A DNA stretch of 7,535 bases from Vulcanimicrobiota bacterium. GTDB taxonomy: Bacteria; Vulcanimicrobiota; Vulcanimicrobiia; Vulcanimicrobiales; Vulcanimicrobiaceae. The stretch covers positions 1 through 7,535 of the forward strand of contig JAFAHB010000165.1 of assembly GCA_019237435.1 (NCBI GenBank), written 5' to 3'. Made by a program: the position numbers and the translations under genes. Shown here one piece after another: positions 1 to 6,048 of the stretch (the stretch's first letter is position 1; every line of letters begins with the position of its first letter). The notes beneath the pieces were generated by a model. It did not search any database, was not told the DNA's origin, and was given only the letters and a program-made list of their open reading frames with translations.

Positions 1-2038
1 ATCGCCGCGAGAGAATCGAGCGCTCCCGCACGAACCTGCCGCCGGTGATCGCTCCACCGCCGGTGATCTGCTCGCCCCCCAGCGTCACGATGGTGTCGCG
101 CAAGCCACGGCCGCGAACCAGTTCTATTCCGACGTCGAGCGTCGTAACGATCAAGACGTTTCCGACCAAGAAGTTCACGATGCCGCCGAAGCGAGCGTCG
201 CTGCGCACGAGGGTGTGAGCGTAACCGAGCACTCCCGGTACCGTCGCCAACTTCTCGTCAAGCACCCGACCTTCGCGTTTCGCAAGCGTGTCGAGCGGCA
301 GAAACGTCGCGCGCCCGGCTTCTTTCCGGTTGAGGAACTCGACGCATCGCTCGGCATCCTCCGAAGTCGTCGTTACGACATTCGAGAGACGCGCGCCGAA
401 CGCGACGTCCATCGCGCGCGCGTAGCGCTCGTCCGTCGTGATGAGGTTCGAGACGATACCCTCGATGCCGTCCAGCTCGCTTCGGTGCCATGCGTCGACG
501 ATGGCACGCGTCCCGGGTACGTGGCCCTCGAGCGAATTTTCGAGTTCCTCGATCGTGTGCAGGCGCGACTGCGCGGCGTGAACTTCGACCGAATGATCCC
601 GGTGTGCTGCGACGGCACGTGTAAGCTCGGCTTGCGCGAGCGCCGCATCGCGCTGTGCGTCTTCGGCGCGTCCCCGTGCGTCGAGGGCCTGCTCCTCGCT
701 CGTTTCGACTCGCTGCTGCAACTCACCGTAACGATGCTGGGCGCCGCCGGCAGTAATTTCCATCTGCTCGGCCCGCTCGCGCGACGCGCGCTCTTCGGCC
801 TCGAGGCGCTCCGCCTCCGTGCGCAGGTTTTGCGTTCGCGCGCGCCGTTCGGCTTTGCGGGCAGCGATCTCCGCCGAAGATGCCTCGACGTCGCGAAGTT
901 GGATGAATACGCTTTCCAATTTCGCGCGCGCGTCCGCGAGCGCGGTCGCGGCGACGACTTCGCGTTCCCGCGACCCATCGATCTCGTGCGCGAGTGGTGC
1001 GAGGCGTTCACCGAGAGCGCCAATCGCGGCAACGAGCGATTCACGCTCGGCTGCAACGCGTACTGCGTCTTCGGAGGTCTGGGTCGATTGCCGCTCGAGC
1101 GCCTCCCTCCTCGCCAGCGCAGCAGCGTATTGGGCATCCACGCCCGCAAGCTCGGCGCGCTTGGTCTGCGATTGCGAGCGAAGCTCTTCCAGCTGCAGCT
1201 CACAGCGATAATGCTCCGTTCGCACGCGGCCAAGCGATTCGGCGAGCTCGGCGGCCTTTGCAGCGGCGGCGCCGCGAGACTCTTCCGTCTTCGCGATCTC
1301 CGCTCGCAACGACTCGCACTGCGCGCGGCGCGTCGCGCTCGCGCGCAAGTAGCTCAAGATTTCGAGATCGCGCACCCTGGTTACGACGCGGCGATACCGC
1401 CGTGCGCGACGCATCTGGGTCTCGAGCTCGGGAATTCGGCGCCCCAGCTCCGCAATCAGATCGCTGATGCGCACCGCGTTCTGCTCCGTGCGCTCCAACC
1501 GGCGCATCGACTCGTTCTTCCGCGACAGAAACCTGCCGATTCCCGCGGTTTCTTCGAAGAGCGCGCGGCGCTCCACGGGTTTGCTCGTGAGAATCGCATC
1601 GATCTGGCCTTGTGAAACGATCGCATAGGAGCCCGGACCGAGCCCCGTTCCCATCAAGAGATCGACGACATCGCGCAACCGCACCTGCGCGCGGTTGATG
1701 AAGTACTCGCTTTCGCCGACGCGATAGGCTCGGCGCGTGATCTCGACCTCGTTAAACGCGATCGGCAACTTGCGATCTGCGTTGTCGAACTGAACTGATA
1801 CTTCGGCCAGACCGAGCGGCTTGCGCACCTCGTTTCCCGAGAAGATGACGTCTTCGAGCGACCGCCCGCGCAGGCTCTTGCTCGACGTTTCGCCCAAAAC
1901 CCAGCGAAACGCATCCACTAAATTCGACTTGCCCGAACCGTTCGGCCCGACGATCGTGGTCACGCCGTCTCCAAAATCGAGCGCCGTCGGATCGGCGAAC
2001 GTCTTGAAACCGTACGCGCGAATACGTTGCAGTTTCAC
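1..2038 (-). CDS. smc: Chromosome partition protein SMC (partial, N-terminal ~679 residues)
   Basis: ATPase of the SMC-ScpAB condensin, which loads on and organises the nucleoid. Reading the minus strand from GTG (2038-2036) gives 679 uninterrupted codons to the left edge. The N-terminal head carries the SMC start pattern (KLQRIRAYGFKTFAD) and a Walker A at residues 31-39 (GPNGSGKSN). A Q-loop region follows (IVSQGQIDAIL, ~140-150), then LFEETAGIGRF. Residues ~170-500 are a long Glu/Arg/Ala-rich coiled coil. The hinge starts near residue 505 (EGHVPGTRAIVD) and ends near 667 (GGAITGG). The second coiled coil, the signature motif and Walker B of the C-terminal head lie outside the window; the family is about 1150-1200 residues. 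The GTG start overlaps the rnc stop (GTGA), suggesting translational coupling. No clear Shine-Dalgarno is present, and a hairpin occupies that place. The family call is very secure. Confidence 0.96.
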   Translation of the reverse strand, partial: MKLQRIRAYGFKTFADPTALDFGDGVTTIVGPNGSGKSNLVDAFRWVLGETSSKSLRGRSLEDVIFSGNEVRKPLGLAEVSVQFDNADRKLPIAFNEVEITRRAYRVGESEYFINRAQVRLRDVVDLLMGTGLGPGSYAIVSQGQIDAILTSKPVERRALFEETAGIGRFLSRKNESMRRLERTEQNAVRISDLIAELGRRIPELETQMRRARRYRRVVTRVRDLEILSYLRASATRRAQCESLRAEIAKTEESRGAAAAKAAELAESLGRVRTEHYRCELQLEELRSQSQTKRAELAGVDAQYAAALARREALERQSTQTSEDAVRVAAERESLVAAIGALGERLAPLAHEIDGSREREVVAATALADARAKLESVFIQLRDVEASSAEIAARKAERRARTQNLRTEAERLEAEERASRERAEQMEITAGGAQHRYGELQQRVETSEEQALDARGRAEDAQRDAALAQAELTRAVAAHRDHSVEVHAAQSRLHTIEELENSLEGHVPGTRAIVDAWHRSELDGIEGIVSNLITTDERYARAMDVAFGARLSNVVTTTSEDAERCVEFLNRKEAGRATFLPLDTLAKREGRVLDEKLATVPGVLGYAHTLVRSDARFGGIVNFLVGNVLIVTTLDVGIELVRGRGLRDTIVTLGGEQITGGGAITGGRFVRERSILSRR

Positions 2039-2904
2039 TTTGAACGCGTTCCACTGCGCGGAACGCTTCGGCGCTCCGACTTCGCCTTCGAGACATCGCC
2101 ACGAAGACTCGGCTCCGCGCCCCCGAGCGGACTATCGCCGCTCGGGTCCCCCTTTGAACGCGTTGCACTCCGCGCGACGCTTGGCGTTCCACTGCGCGGA
2201 ACGCTTCGGCGCTCGCCTGCAATCGAATCCAAGGCGGCTTGCGCAGCGGCCTGCTGCGCCGCTTTCTTCGACGATCCCTCGCCGCGGCCGAGAATCTTGC
2301 CGTTCACGGTCACGCGCGACTTGAAGGCGGGATGCTGCGGCGTCCCGCGGCTGATCTCGCGGTAGGTCGGTGTTGCGGCATGGTGCTCCTGCGCAAAATG
2401 TTGCAGTCGCGTCTTGGCATCGAGCAGTGCATCGGAAGAATGATCGAGCTGCTCGACGTGCGCAGAGATAACGAACTGCGTCGCTTTTTCGAGGCCAAAG
2501 CGCAGGAACAGCGCGCCGACGAAAGCCTCGAAGGCGTCTGCTAGCACGGTCGTGTTATCCGCGCCTCCGGCCGCGCGCATACCGGCGCCAAGCCGAGCCA
2601 ACGCTCCGAAGCCGAGCTTGCGCGCGGTTTGCGCGAGCGCCGCGTCGTTAACGATCGCGGCCTTGCGAAGCGTGAGCACGCCCTCCGGCTCACCGGGAAA
2701 GCGTTCGAAGAGCCAAGCCGCCGTTATGCAACCCAGCACCGAGTCGCCCAAGAACTCCATGCGATCGTTTGAATCGCCGCCGTGCTCGCGCGCGTAGCTC
2801 TGATGCACGAACGCGCGCTCGAAGCGGCTCAAGTCTAAGGCGCGGCGTACGCCGGCAAGCCGAAGCAGCGCGCGCAATCGCCGCCGATAGTTCTCCCCAC
2901 TCAT
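2035..2904 (-). CDS. rnc: Ribonuclease III with repeat-derived C-terminal tail
   Basis: Double-strand-specific endoribonuclease that processes rRNA precursors and other structured RNAs; 289 residues against about 220-250 usual. The catalytic domain spans ~1-150. Its signature is at 46-57 (NDRMEFLGDSVL), where E50 and D54 match family acidic residues, and D47 stands where Glu is common. The second metal-binding motif is ADAFEAFVGAL (122-132; D123, E126). A double-stranded RNA-binding domain covers ~162-228 and ends in the typical GSSKKAAQQAAAQAAL helix. Residues ~229-289 are extra: low complexity, with the decapeptide ERRSVPRSGT at both 231-240 and 277-286, and they coincide with DNA hairpin repeats. 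The start is ATG with a modest GGAA 7 nt upstream. The gene lies 35 bp after fabF, and its TGA overlaps the smc GTG. Catalytic function should be intact; the tail is probably dispensable (inference). Confidence 0.96.
   Translation of the reverse strand: MSGENYRRRLRALLRLAGVRRALDLSRFERAFVHQSYAREHGGDSNDRMEFLGDSVLGCITAAWLFERFPGEPEGVLTLRKAAIVNDAALAQTARKLGFGALARLGAGMRAAGGADNTTVLADAFEAFVGALFLRFGLEKATQFVISAHVEQLDHSSDALLDAKTRLQHFAQEHHAATPTYREISRGTPQHPAFKSRVTVNGKILGRGEGSSKKAAQQAAAQAALDSIAGERRSVPRSGTPSVARSATRSKGDPSGDSPLGGAEPSLRGDVSKAKSERRSVPRSGTRSK
2039..2076 (+). repeat. Hairpin repeat copy A in the rnc 3' end, next to the smc start
   Basis: Stem arms GCGTTCC (2046-2052) and GGAACGC (2060-2066) flank a 7-nt loop ACTGCGC. 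The 31 bases 2046-2076 recur exactly at 2184-2214, and the leading TTTGAACGCGTT recurs at 2153-2164 with the same spelling. It encodes the final ERRSVPRSGTRSK of RNase III on the minus strand. On the transcript the hairpin ends seven bases before the smc GTG. Confidence 0.85.
2122..2151 (+). repeat. Palindromic element with ACTATCG loop, copy 1 (in rnc)
   Basis: Perfect 9-bp inverted repeat: CCCGAGCGG (2122-2130), loop ACTATCG (2131-2137), CCGCTCGGG (2138-2146), then TCCCC. The same architecture, identical loop and tail, recurs at 5060-5089 with a different but equally perfect stem. Here it encodes GDPSGDSPLG in the extra tail of RNase III. Confidence 0.85.
2153..2180 (+). repeat. Hairpin repeat copy B1, diverged (in rnc)
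   Basis: Starts TTTGAACGCGTT like copy A, then has arms GCGTTGC (2160-2166) and GCGACGC (2174-2180) around the 7-nt loop ACTCCGC. Relative to copy A, the sixth stem pair is swapped on both arms, while the fifth becomes a T-G mismatch/wobble. Confidence 0.65.
2184..2214 (+). repeat. Hairpin repeat copy B2 (in rnc)
   Basis: Thirty-one bases identical to 2046-2076: arms GCGTTCC and GGAACGC around loop ACTGCGC, followed by TTCGGCGCTC. It encodes the first ERRSVPRSGT of the RNase III tail, directly after the RNA-binding domain ends. Confidence 0.85.
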
Positions 2905-2939
2905 GCTGCCGTTCCGACCTACAGCCCGCAGCGCTTTCC

Positions 2940-4208
2940 TTAGCGAACCTTGCCGAAAACGATCACGCTGTTATGTCCGCCGAAACCAAACGAGTTGGAG
3001 AGTGCCGTGCGAATCGGCGCTCGCCGCGCGACGTTGGGAACGTAATCGAGCCGGCACTCGGGATCGGGAAACTCATAGTTCGTCGTCGGCGGCATCGTAT
3101 CGAGCGCGACGGCGAGCGCCGTGGCAACGCCTTCGATGCCGCCCGCCGCGCCGAGCGCGTGACCGTGCATCGACTTAGTCGAGCTCACGCCGATCTTAAA
3201 CGCGTGCTCGCCGAACGTTTTCTCTATCGCCTTGGATTCGGCGGGGTCGCCCATCGGCGTTGACGTGCCGTGCGCGTTAATGTAATCGATCTCCTCGGGA
3301 GCGACGCCCGCGTTGGCGAGCGCGCGCGCGAAGGCAAGGAGCACGCCGTTTCCGTCTGGGTCCGGCGCGACCAGATCGTAAGCGTCCGACGATTGCCCAT
3401 GGCCGAGCAGCTCGCAGTAAATCCGGGCGCCCCGGCTGCGCGCGTGCTCGTACTCCTCGAGCACCAAAATCCCGGCGCCTTCACCGAGGACGAATCCATC
3501 GCGCTCGCGATCGAAGGGACGACTTGCGCGCGTCGGGTCGTCGTTGCGCGTCGAGAGGGCTCGCATCGAGCCGAAGCCGCCAATCGCCAACGGCGAAACA
3601 GTCGCCTCGCTTCCGCCGGCGATCATCGCGATGGCCTCACCGTGGACGATTGCGTTGAAGGCCGTGCATATCGCGTCGTTGGCGCTCGCGCATGCGCTCG
3701 CCGCCGCAAAAAACGGACCCTGATAACCATACGCCATCGAGATGTGCGCCGGAGCCGCGTTGGCCATCAGCATCGGGATGAAGAACGGCGTAACCTTAGC
3801 CCACGTGCCATTCTCGTTCGCCTTGTCGGAATTGAGCCAGAACGTAATTATGCCGCCAATGCCGGTGCCTATTACGCCGCCCACGCGACGCTTGAACTCC
3901 GGGTCGTCGGGCAGCTTGGCGTCCTCAATTGCCTCCCGGGCCGCGACGAAAGCGAACTGCGTGAACCGATCCATGCGGCGGGCTTCTTTGCGTCCGATAA
4001 GCTGCTCGGGCCGAAAGTCTTTCACTTCGGCAGCGATGCGCGTGTCGAAGTCGGCGGCATCGAAGGCGGTGATCGGCGCGACGCCCGAGTCGCCGGCAAT
4101 CAGGCGCTTCCAAAACTCGTCTCTTGTATTGCCGACCGGGGTAACGGCGCCCAGCCCAGTGACGACCACGCGTCGGCGGCCGGGCGGTTGGATACTCGAA
4201 GCGCTCAA
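2940..4208 (-). CDS. fabF: 3-oxoacyl-[acyl-carrier-protein] synthase II (KAS II)
   Basis: Condenses malonyl-ACP with acyl-ACP in the elongation steps of type II fatty acid synthesis, in the cytoplasm; 422 residues, close to the family's ~410-420. The thiolase fold starts at RRVVVTGLGAVTPVG (12-26). The nucleophilic Cys is C173 in ASACASANDAI. The catalytic histidines are H313 (NAHGTSTPMGD) and H350 (KSMHGHALGAAGG), with K345 also in place. The C-terminal SNSFGFGGHN (404-413) holds the gating Phe region. The active site reads MHGH where MTGH is commoner. The TTG start is chosen because a TAA lies in frame five codons upstream and no ATG precedes the conserved core; GTG at 4169 (codon 14) is the alternative. 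No strong Shine-Dalgarno is seen. It is the first gene of the leftward fabF-rnc-smc block. KAS II rather than KAS I is inferred from overall sequence style. Confidence 0.95.
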   Translation of the reverse strand: MSASSIQPPGRRRVVVTGLGAVTPVGNTRDEFWKRLIAGDSGVAPITAFDAADFDTRIAAEVKDFRPEQLIGRKEARRMDRFTQFAFVAAREAIEDAKLPDDPEFKRRVGGVIGTGIGGIITFWLNSDKANENGTWAKVTPFFIPMLMANAAPAHISMAYGYQGPFFAAASACASANDAICTAFNAIVHGEAIAMIAGGSEATVSPLAIGGFGSMRALSTRNDDPTRASRPFDRERDGFVLGEGAGILVLEEYEHARSRGARIYCELLGHGQSSDAYDLVAPDPDGNGVLLAFARALANAGVAPEEIDYINAHGTSTPMGDPAESKAIEKTFGEHAFKIGVSSTKSMHGHALGAAGGIEGVATALAVALDTMPPTTNYEFPDPECRLDYVPNVARRAPIRTALSNSFGFGGHNSVIVFGKVR

Positions 4209-4281
4209 AACTTCAGGAAGTTACGGCGGGCCCGGCGCCCATCCCCGCCGAGCGAAATCCGCAGCGCTCCGCGCGGGGTGC

Positions 4282-4311
4282 TTGCGTGGGCATCGGCTCG
4301 CTGGCTATAAT
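4282..4311 (+). promoter_or_regulatory. Sigma-70-type promoter of the rpmH operon
   Basis: The -10 hexamer is a perfect TATAAT at 4306-4311. Eighteen bases upstream is TTGCGT (4282-4287), which keeps the TTG core of the -35 consensus. Transcription would start near 4317-4319, giving a leader of about 50 nt. This is the only consensus-like -10 in the gap and points toward rpmH. The -35 assignment is less certain than the -10. Confidence 0.75.
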
Positions 4312-4355
4312 CAGGGGCTGTCTGCCACCAGGGTGTGGGGCATAACTCTTCGCCG

Positions 4356-4362
4356 AAAAGGA
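4356..4362 (+). promoter_or_regulatory. Ribosome binding site of rpmH
   Basis: AAAAGGA lies four bases before the ATG at 4367. It is one of the few clear Shine-Dalgarno-like sites in the window; most downstream genes are overlapped by their predecessor and lack one. Confidence 0.6.
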
Positions 4363-4366
4363 CGTC

Positions 4367-4501
4367 ATGAAGCGGACCTATCAGCCGCACAATCGCCGGC
4401 GCAAACGCGTGCACGGCTTTCTCGAACGTATGCGAACCAAGGCCGGGCGCAAAGTTCTTGCGCGCCGGCGAAAAAAGGGCCGTCATCGGCTCGGCGTGTG
4501 A
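4367..4501 (+). CDS. rpmH: 50S ribosomal protein L34
   Basis: Small, highly basic protein of the large ribosomal subunit that binds 23S rRNA. It has 44 residues, the usual length, starts [18 protein letters not shown], and contains the hallmark [18 protein letters not shown]. It is preceded by AAAAGGA and a consensus promoter, making it the first gene of the rightward operon. Its TGA shares one base with the ATG of rnpA (TGATG), as in many bacteria. The call rests on near-complete agreement with the conserved L34 sequence. Confidence 0.97.
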   Translation: MKRTYQPHNRRRKRVHGFLERMRTKAGRKVLARRRKKGRHRLGV

Positions 4502-4827
4502 TGCGCCGGTTCGCGGCGCTACGCCGGCAAGCAGATTTCTCGCGAATACGGCGGCACGGCCGGCGCCTTCCAACGGCGGCCCTCACTATTTATCGCGCTG
4601 AATCGCTTCCCGCCGACCGCACGGCATTGGTCGGCATCACGGTGAGCAAGTCGATCGGAAAGGCCGTGCTCCGCAACCGGCTGCGCCGCCGTTTGGCGGC
4701 GATCGTTCACGAATCGCTCGCCTCGAACGGCGTGATGCGTCTGCTCATTGTCGCACGTCCGCCCGCCTCTCAGGCCTCCTTCCGCGATCTGCGCGCACAA
4801 GTCGCGTCGGCGCTGCAGCGAGCTTAA
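4501..4827 (+). CDS. rnpA: Ribonuclease P protein component
   Basis: Protein subunit that helps RNase P RNA bind and cleave the 5' leader of pre-tRNAs. It has 108 residues, within the family range. The start ATG overlaps the rpmH stop (TGATG); the open frame runs further upstream but that part is out of frame with any known domain. Features are [16 protein letters not shown] (7-22), matching the family's N-terminal DF...HG pattern; [18 protein letters not shown] (43-60); and the RNR signature RNRLRRRL at 58-65, the conserved RNA-binding helix. The protein is Arg-rich. It lies four bases before the likely yidD start. Confidence 0.95.
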   Translation: MRRFAALRRQADFSRIRRHGRRLPTAALTIYRAESLPADRTALVGITVSKSIGKAVLRNRLRRRLAAIVHESLASNGVMRLLIVARPPASQASFRDLRAQVASALQRA

Positions 4828-4831
4828 CTCC

Positions 4832-5107
4832 GTGCGTCTTGCGCTGGTCGGCTTGATCCGGATCTATCAAATCTTGCTCTCGCCGCTTTTGCCGTCCGCC
4901 TGTCGCTTCTATCCGAGCTGCTCGCAGTACGCGATCGACGCGCTCCGAGAGCATGGACCCGGGCGAGGCGTATGGCTTGCCGCGCTGAGGCTTGCCCGAT
5001 GTAATCCTTGGCATCCCGGCGGCGTGGATTATGTCCCCTTGAATGCGCGTCTCCAGGCCCCCGCGCCGACTATCGCGGCGCGGGTCCCCGAGGCCCGATG
5101 CATCTAA
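4832..5107 (+). CDS. yidD: Membrane protein insertion efficiency factor YidD with extra tail
   Basis: Small membrane-associated protein encoded between rnpA and yidC in many bacteria and thought to aid YidC-dependent insertion. It has 91 residues from GTG 4832, placed right before the conserved [19 protein letters not shown]. The frame stays open upstream to a TTG at 4748, but that would overlap rnpA by 80 bp and adds no conserved sequence. The hallmark [12 protein letters not shown] is at 24-35, followed by [15 protein letters not shown] (55-69) with its Cys and His. The family normally ends near here. Residues 70-91 are an added tail encoded largely by a palindromic repeat (5060-5089). The last 10 bases overlap the start of yidC. 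The family assignment is secure; the start is less so. Confidence 0.93.
   Translation: MRLALVGLIRIYQILLSPLLPSACRFYPSCSQYAIDALREHGPGRGVWLAALRLARCNPWHPGGVDYVPLNARLQAPAPTIAARVPEARCI
5060..5089 (+). repeat. Palindromic element with ACTATCG loop, copy 2 (yidD 3' end)
   Basis: Perfect 9-bp inverted repeat: CCCGCGCCG (5060-5068), loop ACTATCG (5069-5075), CGGCGCGGG (5076-5084), then TCCCC. Compared with copy 1, stem positions 5 and 8 differ and both changes are matched on the opposite arm. AGGCCC occurs on both sides (5055-5060 and 5091-5096), which may be chance. The element codes for much of the YidD tail and ends just before the yidC ATG. Confidence 0.85.
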
Positions 5108-6039
5108 TCGTCGCGACTTCTTGGCTCGATCCGATCGTCAGCGCCCTCTACCAGGTCGTCACATGGATAGACAAGCCGATCGGCAACTTGGGGTGGAGCC
5201 TCATCATTCTTGCGGCGTTGATTCGGCTCGTGTTCTGGCCGCTGAACACGGCGCAGTTCAAGGCCTTCTTGTCGATGCAAAAGATCGCCCCGCAGCTCAA
5301 AAAACTGCAAGAACGGTACAAAGACGATCGGCAAAAGCTCCAAGCGGAGACGATGGCGCTCTATCGCGAGCACAAGGTCAACCCGCTTGCGGGGTGCTGG
5401 CCGATGCTGGTTCAGTATCCCGTCATCATCAGCGTCTACTACGTGGTGATGAACCACGAGGCCGACTTCGCAAAGCAGAGCTGGTTGTGGATCGGTAGCG
5501 CATTCTCGACCTTGCATGCCACGCTCGTACCGGCGCAGGCCGCCGGCGCTCACGCGGCGTCGGCGATTGCCAAGCACTGCATCGGTTGGTGCCTGCTCGA
5601 CAAACCGATCTTCGGTTTGAGTTTGGCTTCTCCCGACGTTATCTTGATACTGTTGTACGCGCTGTCGATGTATCTGAGCGTTCGATACGTCAGCATGCCG
5701 GCCACCGACCCGCAGCAAGCGCAAACGCAACGAATGATGGCCGTCATATCGCCGGTTATGCTTGGGTTTCTCGGCTTGCGCTACGGCTGGCCCTCGGCGA
5801 TGGTGCTCTACTGGTTCGCATATAACATCTTTACGATGGCTCAGCAGTTCTACATGTTGCGCCGGTACCACCAGCCGCTAGCGCTCATCGACAGCGAGCA
5901 CGTCATCACCGAGAACGTCGCGGCAGCGAGTGCGCCCAAATCACTTCCCGCCAAGTCTACTCCGAGCGGCAACGGCGTCGCGAAATCAAAGCAATCGCGC
6001 TCCGGACGTTCGAAACGCAGAAATAAAAAAGGAGCCTAA
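5098..6039 (+). CDS. yidC: Membrane protein insertase YidC (Oxa1 family)
   Basis: Inserts and folds inner-membrane proteins, alone or with Sec. It has 313 residues from ATG 5098, without the large periplasmic domain or lipobox of some relatives. TM1 is ~31-50 and carries R43 (LIRLVFWPL), the groove arginine of the family. A cytoplasmic helical hairpin follows (~51-95, [17 protein letters not shown]). TM2 starts at [14 protein letters not shown] (95-108), and later membrane segments lie at ~180-200 and ~216-250. The external part between TM2 and the next segment (~119-180) is long, Ala-rich and contains C161 and C165. The C-terminus (~285-313) is Lys/Arg-rich, typical of ribosome-contacting tails. 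An in-frame TTG at 5008 would add 30 non-conserved residues inside yidD and was rejected. No good Shine-Dalgarno; a hairpin ends 13 bases before the ATG. Confidence 0.95.
   Translation: MHLIVATSWLDPIVSALYQVVTWIDKPIGNLGWSLIILAALIRLVFWPLNTAQFKAFLSMQKIAPQLKKLQERYKDDRQKLQAETMALYREHKVNPLAGCWPMLVQYPVIISVYYVVMNHEADFAKQSWLWIGSAFSTLHATLVPAQAAGAHAASAIAKHCIGWCLLDKPIFGLSLASPDVILILLYALSMYLSVRYVSMPATDPQQAQTQRMMAVISPVMLGFLGLRYGWPSAMVLYWFAYNIFTMAQQFYMLRRYHQPLALIDSEHVITENVAAASAPKSLPAKSTPSGNGVAKSKQSRSGRSKRRNKKGA
6031..6034 (+). promoter_or_regulatory. Distant Shine-Dalgarno for khpB/jag
   Basis: GGAG at the very end of yidC follows a run of A and is the only Shine-Dalgarno-like site before the jag ATG at 6049. 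The 14-base spacing is longer than usual, so it may work weakly or by coupling with termination of yidC at 6039. No alternative start codon lies at optimal distance. Confidence 0.4.
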
Positions 6040-6048
6040 ACTTCCCAA

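Larger units (their letters stand above)
4209..4366. promoter_or_regulatory. Divergent intergenic region between fabF and rpmH
   Basis: The only sizeable non-coding gap (158 bp). It must hold the promoters of both blocks. The rpmH promoter is clear (separate entry). For fabF no convincing -35/-10 pair was found; an ATTATA read leftward simply overlaps the rpmH -10. A GC-rich stretch at about 4225-4250 contains GGCGGG and CCCGCC that could pair across a 14-nt loop, which is weak. No sequence resembling a DnaA box (TTATCCACA) was seen, which matters because rpmH often lies beside oriC. Confidence 0.6.

Noticed and set aside
215..1615. 466-codon open frame on the + strand
   Set aside because: It lies antisense to smc, has no recognisable domain and is Arg/Leu-rich as expected from reading the complement of a GC-rich coiled-coil gene. 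The minus-strand frame gives unmistakable SMC motifs.
1840..1854. Near-palindrome GAAGATGACGTCTTC inside smc
   Set aside because: Imperfect and fully explained by codons of a conserved SMC segment (LEDVIFSG); no second copy seen.
2881..2905. CGATAG sequence near the rnc start resembling the complement of the ACTATCG loop
   Set aside because: No flanking inverted repeat surrounds it and it simply encodes conserved-position residues at the RNase III N-terminus.
4225..4290. GC-rich potential hairpins in the fabF leader
   Set aside because: Arms are short or need several G-T pairs, with large loops; this is expected by chance at this base composition.
4321..4366. Possible riboswitch or attenuator in the rpmH leader
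   Set aside because: The leader is only about 50 nt with weak pairing and no terminator-like T-run.
4748..4831. Upstream TTG extension of yidD
   Set aside because: It would overlap rnpA by 80 bp and adds a non-conserved Arg/Pro-rich peptide; GTG 4832 sits right at the start of the conserved region.
5008..5097. Upstream TTG extension of yidC
   Set aside because: The extra 30 residues are the out-of-frame reading of yidD and its palindrome, and YidC homology begins only after ATG 5098.
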